Source of the DNA: Actinomycetota bacterium
GTDB taxonomy: Bacteria; Actinomycetota; Thermoleophilia; Gaiellales; Gaiellaceae
Direction of reading: 5' to 3'
DNA length: 5,283 nucleotides
Assembly: GCA_013812265.1 (NCBI GenBank)
Contig: JACCTQ010000293.1
Location: 1-5,283 of the forward strand
How positions within the stretch are numbered: the stretch's first letter is position 1; every line of letters begins with the position of its first letter. The position numbers and the translations under genes are program-made. Under the pieces are notes generated by a model. The model saw only the letters and a program-made list of their open reading frames with translations, was not told the DNA's origin and searched no databases. Below, piece by piece: positions 1 through 3,822 of the stretch.

Positions 1-183
1 GTCAGTCGTCTCGGCAGCCACTTCGTGGCCAAGCACCGTTCCGGGGGGTGCGCGCCCAAACTTCTCGACGTCGGACCCGCAGAGACCACAGGCCCGCACC
101 CGCACGAGCGTGCCGTCGCCTCCGGGATCGGCGACATCCGCAAGCCGAGGCTGGCCCTGCTCGTCGAGGACGATCGCGCGCAC
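1..183 (-). CDS. Zinc-dependent medium-chain alcohol/polyol dehydrogenase, N-terminal part (runs off left edge)
   Basis: Reading the minus strand from a GTG at 183-181 gives 61 open codons to the window edge, beginning (M)RAIVLDEQGQPRLADV. It has the hallmarks of the GroES-like catalytic domain of zinc MDR dehydrogenases (threonine/sorbitol/alcohol dehydrogenase type): an initial beta-strand MRAIVLD, then ACGLCGSDVEKFG (residues 31-43) with the usual catalytic-zinc cysteine at Cys35, then GTVLGHEVAAE (48-58) with the second zinc ligand at His53-Glu54. Such enzymes oxidise an alcohol or polyol to a carbonyl with NAD(P)+ in the cytoplasm; the substrate cannot be told from this fragment because the cofactor domain lies outside the window. 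The start is chosen because family members begin M(R/K)A(I/V/L) at this point and no better start lies nearby. It is divergent from the uronate-dehydrogenase-like gene, which fits a shared sugar-acid or polyol role (inference). Confidence 0.88.
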   Translation of the reverse strand, partial: MRAIVLDEQGQPRLADVADPGGDGTLVRVRACGLCGSDVEKFGRAPPGTVLGHEVAAETTD

Positions 184-195
184 GTGCCTATCGTA
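184..195 (-). promoter_or_regulatory. Candidate leaderless promoter -10 for the zinc dehydrogenase
   Basis: On the minus strand TACGAT occupies 195-190 and matches the TAnnnT -10 pattern. Its last base is seven bases before the first base of the GTG start at 183, exactly where +1 would fall, so the mRNA may begin at the start codon. The only purine-rich stretch between is TAGG, three bases from GTG, which is too close for a good Shine-Dalgarno site. No -35 was recognised. The motif is short, so this remains a prediction. Confidence 0.4.
189..194 (+). promoter_or_regulatory. Candidate -10 for the uronate dehydrogenase gene, overlapping the divergent -10
   Basis: TATCGT (189-194) fits TAnnnT on the plus strand and would start transcription near 201, leaving a ~32-base leader before the ATG at 233. 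It lies almost exactly on top of the opposing TACGAT, inside the small palindrome CCTA-TCG-TAGG (187-197). The leader has only a weak Shine-Dalgarno-like GAAAG (221-225). No -35 was recognised. Support is motif-level only. Confidence 0.25.
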
Positions 196-232
196 GGGAG
201 GCAGCGCCGCCGGGCTGTGCGAAAGTGCAGCG

Positions 233-980
233 ATGAGCTCGCCGGAGAAGCGACGTGTGCTCGTGACGGGGGCCGAGGGGCTGATCGGATCGGTCGTCCG
301 GCGAGAGCTGGGTGGCCGCTACGAGCTGATCGCCCTGACGCTGACGCCGCAGAGCTTTCCGAGTCACGTTGCCGACATTGCAGACCTGGCGGCGATCGAG
401 CCCGCCTTCGTGGGCATCGACGCGGTCGTGCACCTGGCCGCCTCGCCGGCGGTCGAGACGCCCTGGGAGGAGATCCTGCCGAACAACCTGATCGGCACGT
501 ACAACGTCTTCGAGGCCGCTCGGAGAGCAGGTGTCCCGCGCGTCGTCTTCGCCTCGTCGAACCACGTCGTCGGCATGTACGAGGTCGACGGCGCGCCGGA
601 GATCTACGGAGTCGACGACAGGCGTGTGTACGACCACACCGCCGAGATCCGTCCCGATTCCCTGTACGGCGTCTCGAAGGCTTACGGCGAGGCGCTGGGC
701 CGCCTCTTCGTCGAGCGGCACGGAATGTCCGTCTTCTGCTTGCGCATCGGCGCCGTCCGGCTCGCCGCGCGATCTCCCCGAGAGGCGGCCCGGCGACCGC
801 ATGCGATCGGTGTGGCTGAGCCAGCGCGACTGCGCGTCGCTGATCGGGCGCTGCCTCGACGTCGAGGGCGTTCGCTTCGCGATCGTCTACGGCGTCTCGG
901 CGAACCCGCGCCGCTTCTGGGACCTCGAGCACGCGCGCGAGCTGCTCGGCTGGGAGCCCCAGGGCGCGGCGCCCGAGTAG
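233..980 (+). pseudogene. udh: Uronate dehydrogenase-like NAD-dependent epimerase/dehydratase family protein, frameshifted
   Basis: The first ~175 codons from ATG 233 encode a short-chain/epimerase Rossmann protein: VLVTGAEGLIG (residues 9-19) is the NAD-binding GxxGxxG, VVHLAA (65-70) the following core strand, VVFASSNHVVG (104-114) holds the catalytic serine pair, and DSLYGVSKAYGE (142-153) the YxxxK pair Tyr145/Lys149. The wording SSNH and LYGVSK is typical of uronate dehydrogenases, which oxidise D-galacturonate or D-glucuronate to the aldarolactone with NAD+. After CLRIGAV (169-175) the frame loses sense. The family C-terminus continues in the next frame (from about 768) as MRSVWLSQRDCASLIGR, then GVSANPRRFWD and LLGWEP, ending at TAG 978-980. 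Removing one base near 758-770 would restore a ~248-residue protein, slightly shorter than the ~265 usual for the family. Whether this is a real mutation or an assembly error cannot be decided here. Left uncorrected, the starting frame runs on to a stop at 997. The gene symbol is by family resemblance. Confidence 0.85.
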
Positions 981-994
981 GCACGGCGCCGCGC

Positions 995-1000
995 TAGACT
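995..1000 (+). promoter_or_regulatory. Candidate -10 of the tRNA-Ala gene
   Basis: TAGACT (995-1000) matches TAnnnT and would place transcription start near 1007, five bases before the mature tRNA 5' end. No convincing -35 was seen at the expected distance. The element lies just after the stop of the uronate dehydrogenase gene (980). Confidence 0.4.
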
Positions 1001-1011
1001 GAGCCGAGCGC

Positions 1012-1087
<76 letters not shown>

Positions 1088-1090
1088 AAG

Positions 1091-1120
1091 AAAGGCCTGC
1101 AAGAGCAGGCCTTTCGTTAT
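1091..1120 (+). terminator. Rho-independent-type terminator of the tRNA-Ala gene
   Basis: AAAGGCCTGC (1091-1100) and GCAGGCCTTT (1105-1114) form a perfect 10-bp stem around an AAGA loop, beginning three bases after the tRNA CCA end. The 3' side ends in TTT followed by CGTTAT, a short interrupted T tract, so termination may be moderate. The A-rich 5' arm opposite the T-rich 3' arm is the classic terminator layout. Confidence 0.85.
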
Positions 1121-1271
1121 CTGCGGGGAGAGCCCAAGCCGGGCGAAAATCCGGCAGAGTGCGGGGAAGGGAAGCTCGACCCGTCGCCGTCTCGGCCCGG
1201 TCGTCTGCAATCAGAAGCCCCGTCTCTCGGCGAGCGCGACGGCCGTGCTCAAAGTCTAGGAAACTCAGGGT
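1115..1271. other. Intergenic leader region upstream of the hydrolase-cyclase gene
   Basis: No gene is supported here. The segment shows two small inverted repeats, GCCGG/CCGGC (1138-1142 / 1151-1155) and CCGTC/GACGG (1220-1224 / 1238-1242), neither followed by a T tract. AGGA at 1258-1261 is a plausible Shine-Dalgarno site ten bases before the GTG at 1272. No convincing promoter hexamers were recognised. Confidence 0.5.
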
Positions 1272-2594
1272 GTGCAGCCGGAGACGAGGTACGCGAAGAG
1301 CGGCGACGTGAACATCGCCTACCAGGTAGCCGGCGAAGGGCCGCTCGATCTGGTGCTCGTCGCGGGTTTCGTGTCGCATCTCGAACACGATTGGGAGGAG
1401 CCGCGGATGGCGCGCTTCCTCGAGCGACTGGCGTCGTTCTCACGCCTCATACGCTTCGACAAGCGCGGGACAGGCCTATCCGATCGACCTGGAGGGCTGC
1501 CCGACCTGGAGACGCGGATGGACGACGTCAGGGCGGTGATGGACGCCGTGGGCAGCGAGCGTGCTGCCCTTTTCGGCTATTCCGAGGGTGGGCCGCTGTG
1601 CATGCTGTTCGCGGCGACGTACCCGGTGCGTACGTCCGCTCTCGCCCTCTACGGCACGTACGCGAAGCGGCGCGATCCGGACGAGGACTACCCATGGTGT
1701 CACACGGCCGAGGAGCGTGAGGCGTACATAGCCGAGATCGAGCGGGAATGGGGCGTCGCATCCGACCTCGGCGCTATGGCCCCTAACGCCGACGAGGCGA
1801 TGAAGCGCTGGTGGAACAAGCGCGCGCGGGCGGCCGCGAGCCCGGGCGCTGCGAGGGATCTTCTGCTGATGAACAGCCAGATCGACGTCCGGCCTGTGCT
1901 GCGAACGATCCAGGCTCCCACGCTGGTGCTGCATCGAGCGGGCGACCTGGACTCGCGGTCGGAAGAGGGCCGCTACATCGCCGAGCGTATCCCCGGCGCG
2001 CGTTTCGTCGAGCTTGCAGGCGACGACCACTTCGTCGCGATCGACAGCGACGAGATCGTCGATGAGGTCGAGGAGTTCCTGACCGGTGCCCGCTCCACGC
2101 GGGACCCCGACCGCGTGCTCGCAACCATCCTGTTTACTGACATCGTTGCCTCCACCGAGCGGGCGGCGGAGCTCGGCGACGCGCGCTGGCGTGACCTTCT
2201 CGCCGAGCACGATCACGCCGTTCGCCGCGCGCTCGATCGCTTTCGGGGCACGGAGGTGAAGCGCACCGGCGACGGCTTCCTCGCGGCGTTCGACGGGCCT
2301 GCGCGCGGAATCCGCTGCGCGCTGGCCATCCGCGAGGCGGCCACCTCCCTTGGCCTGGCGATTCGGGCCGGTCTGCACACGGGTGAATGCGAGCAGCACG
2401 ACGGCGATCTGAGCGGCATCGCAGTTCACATCGGCGCGCGCGTGGCTGCGCTCGCCGCTGCCGGCGAAGTCGTCGTCTCGAGCACGGTCAAGGATCTCGT
2501 CGCAGGCTCCCAGATCGCGTTCGAGGAGCGCGGCGTCCACGAGCTCAAGGGCGTGCCGGGCGAATGGTGGCTCTACACGGTCACCGCCGGCTGA
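1272..2594 (+). CDS. Alpha/beta-hydrolase fused to class III adenylate cyclase domain
   Basis: A 440-residue soluble two-domain protein. Residues ~5-272 are an alpha/beta hydrolase: FDKRGTGLSD (62-71), nucleophile elbow GYSEG (102-106) with Ser104, probable acid Asp225 in HRAGD, and His253 in DDHF. Residues ~283-440 are a class III nucleotidyl cyclase: ILFTDIVAST (286-295) carries metal ligand Asp290, and KRTGDGF (330-336) carries adenine-selecting Lys330 and metal ligand Asp334. Asp379 matches the second purine-selecting residue and Arg390 the transition-state arginine, but the usual asparagine is His386 (GIAVHIGAR). The expected reaction is ATP to cAMP and pyrophosphate by a homodimer; the hydrolase ligand is unknown. 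The architecture resembles mycobacterial Rv1900c. GTG 1272 is the only upstream start before an in-frame TAG (1257-1259), and family members start with M(x)PETRYAKSGD. It appears to be a single-gene unit. Confidence 0.93.
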   Translation: MQPETRYAKSGDVNIAYQVAGEGPLDLVLVAGFVSHLEHDWEEPRMARFLERLASFSRLIRFDKRGTGLSDRPGGLPDLETRMDDVRAVMDAVGSERAALFGYSEGGPLCMLFAATYPVRTSALALYGTYAKRRDPDEDYPWCHTAEEREAYIAEIEREWGVASDLGAMAPNADEAMKRWWNKRARAAASPGAARDLLLMNSQIDVRPVLRTIQAPTLVLHRAGDLDSRSEEGRYIAERIPGARFVELAGDDHFVAIDSDEIVDEVEEFLTGARSTRDPDRVLATILFTDIVASTERAAELGDARWRDLLAEHDHAVRRALDRFRGTEVKRTGDGFLAAFDGPARGIRCALAIREAATSLGLAIRAGLHTGECEQHDGDLSGIAVHIGARVAALAAAGEVVVSSTVKDLVAGSQIAFEERGVHELKGVPGEWWLYTVTAG

Positions 2595-2705
2595 GGGCCG
2601 CGCAGAGCCTAGCGATGCGGACGTACCGAACCTGGCCGGTGGGCTGCGTCGACTCGCGTGACGGCGCCGTTGTTCGGGAGCGTCCGCAGCCGCCGCAGGC
2701 TCTCG
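2595..2705. other. Convergent intergenic region
   Basis: This lies between two converging stop codons. It contains the 10-base palindrome ACGGCGCCGT (2661-2670) and a distant perfect repeat TGCGGACG / CGTCCGCA (2616-2623 / 2681-2688, 57 bases apart). There is no T tract on either strand, so no intrinsic terminator can be claimed. No gene is seen. Confidence 0.4.
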
Positions 2706-2990
2706 TTAACGCGAAGTGTCCGGGACGTCCGGATCGACGTCGTCTGCACGGCGCAGCGCGTCTTCTGCTGCCTCCCGCTCCCGTTGAGCGCGTCCGCTCT
2801 CCTGCTTGGCCGCGGCTTCGCGTTCCCCGGCAGCCCCCATGCGCTGCTGCGCTTCCTCCCGAAGCTCGTTCGCTTCACCACGCTTCTTCTCCAGTCGGCG
2901 TGCACCAGTGTTCCTTCGAACGGCGAGGAGAAGGAGCACGAGCACGACGACAACTGCGATCGCAATGAGCACCCATAGCCATGTATCCAT
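2706..2990 (-). CDS. Small single-pass membrane protein with charged coiled-coil tail
   Basis: This encodes 94 residues beginning MDTWLWVLIA. Residues ~4-24 form one uninterrupted hydrophobic helix (many V, L, I, A), followed by a positive RRNTGARRLEKKR boundary. That predicts an inner-membrane anchor with the tail in the cytoplasm. Residues ~30-82 are rich in E, R, A and Q with no proline, and look like a long helix or coiled coil. The end is acidic and proline-containing (ADDVDPDVP, 82-90). The start is secure: a strong AGGGAGG (3001-2995 on the minus strand) lies four bases before ATG 2990. Similar short 'membrane helix plus E/R/A-rich tail ending near DVDPD' proteins are common in actinobacteria, but I know no established function. 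It converges on the cyclase gene and is divergent from the VOC remnant. A scaffold or envelope-stress role would be speculation. Confidence 0.85.
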   Translation of the reverse strand: MDTWLWVLIAIAVVVVLVLLLLAVRRNTGARRLEKKRGEANELREEAQQRMGAAGEREAAAKQESGRAQREREAAEDALRRADDVDPDVPDTSR

Positions 2991-3068
2991 CTGTCCTCCC
3001 TTTATGCCTTCCAGCTCATTCCCCGCCAGCGGCGTTGCTAACCGCCCTGCTCACAACGGGCTGCGTCG

Positions 3069-3097
3069 TACTATCGGATCCTGTCCGATCAGGGAGG
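3069..3097 (+). promoter_or_regulatory. -10 box, overlapping inverted repeat (operator-like) and RBS ahead of the VOC remnant
   Basis: TACTAT (3069-3074) is a good TAnnnT -10. Overlapping its end, ATCGGA (3073-3078) and TCCGAT (3084-3089) form a perfect 6+6 inverted repeat with a five-base spacer TCCTG, where a dimeric repressor could sit on the start site. It could also be a short hairpin in the leader. A strong AGGGAGG (3091-3097) follows, five bases before the ATG at 3103. No -35 was recognised. These intact signals precede a broken gene and may now serve the YjbR-like gene downstream (inference). Confidence 0.45.
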
Positions 3098-3102
3098 ACG
3101 AG

Positions 3103-3193
3103 ATGACTGCTCAGCGGCCGAATTTCTTTCCGTTCATGCGCTTCGCCGACGCGGAGGGGCGCCTTTGAATGGCTCTAGCGGGCTTTCGGATTC
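3103..3193 (+). pseudogene. N-terminal remnant of a VOC (glyoxalase/PhnB-like) family protein
   Basis: ATG 3103, with a strong RBS, reads MTAQRPNFFPFMRFADAEG and then stops at TGA 3166-3168. The opening matches the common start of small VOC-superfamily proteins (R-P-N-x-F-P-F-x-R-x-x-D-A). Moving one base forward at about 3160, the expected next element appears: AFEWL at 3161-3175, a TAG at 3176-3178, then RAFGF (3179-3193), the typical AxEWLxRAFGF helix of the family. Thus at least one one-base shift and one nonsense codon occur within ~20 bases, and nothing recognisable of the remaining ~100 residues follows. The next gene begins only 54 bases later. I read this as a decayed or truncated gene rather than a short functional peptide. 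An intact homologue would be a metal-binding VOC enzyme or resistance protein of unknown substrate. Confidence 0.7.
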
Positions 3194-3237
3194 AACGCGT
3201 GTCGAGACCTACCGTCCTGAAGTGGACGTGACGGGTC

Positions 3238-3250
3238 GGAGCCACCACTG
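3238..3250 (+). promoter_or_regulatory. RBS supporting a CTG start for the YjbR-like gene
   Basis: GGAG (3238-3241), a six-base spacer CCACCA, then CTG (3248-3250). The spacing is normal for initiation, and this is the only start-like codon at the conserved N-terminus. The TGA of a short overlapping frame (3249-3251) overlaps the CTG, which would allow reinitiation. Confidence 0.4.
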
Positions 3251-3574
3251 ACGGTTTCGCCAGAACAGGCGCGACAACTCGCGCTCGCTCTGCGGGAGGC
3301 GGTCGAGCAAGATCATCACGGTCGGCCCTCTTTTCGCGTCGCCGGCAGGATCTTCGCTACCCAGTGGGACGAGGACCACCTGAACGTGATGCTCGACGGG
3401 GGTGGCATCCTCACCGCTGTCCACAGCGAGCCCGAGATCTGTACTGAGGTTTGGTGGGGCAAGCGCCTTACGGCCGTCCGCGTGGATCTCCGTCGCGTCG
3501 ACGCCGAGATGCTCGCGGACCTCCTCACCGAGGCTTGGGAGACCAAGGCGCCGAAGCGTCTCTTATGCAATTGA
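3248..3574 (+). CDS. MmcQ/YjbR family protein (DUF419), probable CTG start
   Basis: The frame reads (M)TVSPEQARQLALALREAV and runs 108 residues, close to the usual 110-120 of MmcQ/YjbR proteins, small cytoplasmic CyaY-like-fold proteins suspected of binding DNA but of unproven function. Family landmarks in order: DHHGRPSFRVAGRIFAT (residues 22-38), LNVMLD (45-50), CTEVWWGKRLTAVRVDL (65-81), and the C-terminal LLTEAWETKAPKRL (92-105). The frame is open only from 3221, and no ATG, GTG or TTG lies upstream of the conserved region; the first GTG in frame (3386) would delete nearly half the domain. CTG 3248 sits where relatives have ATG (M-T-x-x-P-E-x-A-R) and is preceded by GGAG (3238-3241) at a six-base spacing. 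So either CTG is used, or the gene has lost its start. It lies directly behind the VOC remnant and may use its promoter. Confidence 0.8.
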   Translation: MTVSPEQARQLALALREAVEQDHHGRPSFRVAGRIFATQWDEDHLNVMLDGGGILTAVHSEPEICTEVWWGKRLTAVRVDLRRVDAEMLADLLTEAWETKAPKRLLCN

Positions 3575-3664
3575 GACCAGCGCAGCGATCTCGTTCCGTC
3601 CTGGGCGGCGACGCGCTGGCGCGGTGCGACGGCGAGCCGGCCGACTGGGCGGGCCGCGGAGCTG

Positions 3665-3689
3665 CGCCACGTGCGCTTCCCGCGTGGCG
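3665..3689 (+). other. Stable hairpin in the gap before the LVIVD gene
   Basis: Bases 3665-3673 (CGCCACGTG) pair with 3681-3689 (CGCGTGGCG) around a seven-base loop: nine pairs including one G-U. There is no T tract after it, so it is not a standard intrinsic terminator of the YjbR-like gene. It could be a leader element or a protein-binding palindrome. Hairpins of this size are not rare in GC-rich DNA. Confidence 0.35.
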
Positions 3690-3735
3690 GCCAGGGCGCC
3701 CGAAAGGAGGGAGTACCCTTACGTCGACAAGCTGT

Positions 3736-3805
3736 GGGGGACGAGAGGTGCGGGGTCGTAGGCTCGTACGGAAAGAACGAGCGCCCGAACCGGGCCTCGT
3801 CCCTT
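3736..3805 (+). promoter_or_regulatory. Candidate structured 5' leader with two alternative folds, upstream of the LVIVD gene
   Basis: Four related segments occur in order: GGGACGAG (3738-3745), GCTCGT (3762-3767), ACGAGC (3777-3782) and CTCGTCCC (3796-3803). In one fold segment 1 pairs with 4 (8 perfect pairs) enclosing the 2:3 hairpin (6 pairs, nine-base loop) and a GCCCG-AAC-CGGGC hairpin (3783-3795), making a three-way junction. In the other, ACGAG-GCCCG (3777-3787, one bulged C at 3782) pairs with CGGGCCTCGT (3791-3800), and segments 1 and 2 can pair with each other. The structure ends five bases before the ribosome binding site, so switching could affect translation. I do not recognise a known riboswitch consensus. 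It is not established that this region is transcribed as leader. Confidence 0.35.
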
Positions 3806-3810
3806 GTTCC

Positions 3811-3820
3811 GGAGGGAGGA
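3811..3820 (+). promoter_or_regulatory. Ribosome binding site of the LVIVD gene
   Basis: The purine block GGAGGGAGGA (3811-3820) lies just before ATG 3823; GGAGG at 3811-3815 is at a seven-base spacing. This fixes the start at 3823 although the frame is open far upstream. CCCT at 3801-3804 could pair with AGGG (3813-3816) and partly mask the site. Confidence 0.85.
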
Positions 3821-3822
3821 AA

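Larger units (their letters stand above)
3575..3822 (+). other. 248-bp intergenic region rich in inverted repeats
   Basis: No gene is supported here. Besides the hairpin at 3665-3689 and the structured segment at 3736-3805, it holds GAAAGGAGG (3702-3710), a nine-base perfect complement of the 16S rRNA 3' end, with no ATG, GTG, TTG or CTG at a usable distance. The small repeat AGGG-AGTA-CCCT (3708-3719) overlaps it. TACCCT (3714-3719) and TAGGCT (3759-3764) fit the loose TAnnnT -10 pattern, but neither has a good -35. Confidence 0.5.

Noticed and set aside
188..802. Minus-strand 204-codon frame opposite the uronate dehydrogenase
   Set aside because: No family motifs; it lies antisense to well-supported Rossmann-fold coding sequence.
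25..819. Plus-strand open frame of 264 codons at the left edge
   Set aside because: Low-complexity R/A/G-rich translation typical of GC-rich shadow frames; it overlaps two recognisable coding regions in other frames.
1476..2540. Minus-strand 354-codon frame opposite the hydrolase-cyclase
   Set aside because: Antisense shadow of a gene with complete catalytic motifs; the translation has no recognisable domain.
2616..2688. Distant inverted repeat TGCGGACG / CGTCCGCA as a bidirectional terminator
   Set aside because: A 57-base loop and no T tract on either strand; an eight-base match is easily reached by chance in GC-rich sequence.
3165..3251. Short frame from TTG 3165 to TGA 3249-3251, ending VDVTGRSHH
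   Set aside because: It overlaps the VOC remnant in another frame, has no clear RBS and matches nothing I know; at most it might couple translation to the CTG start.
3451..3822. Longer N-terminus for the LVIVD protein from the upstream open frame
   Set aside because: The added residues are arginine/glycine-rich junk overlapping the YjbR-like gene and would bury the signal peptide; the strong RBS directly precedes ATG 3823.
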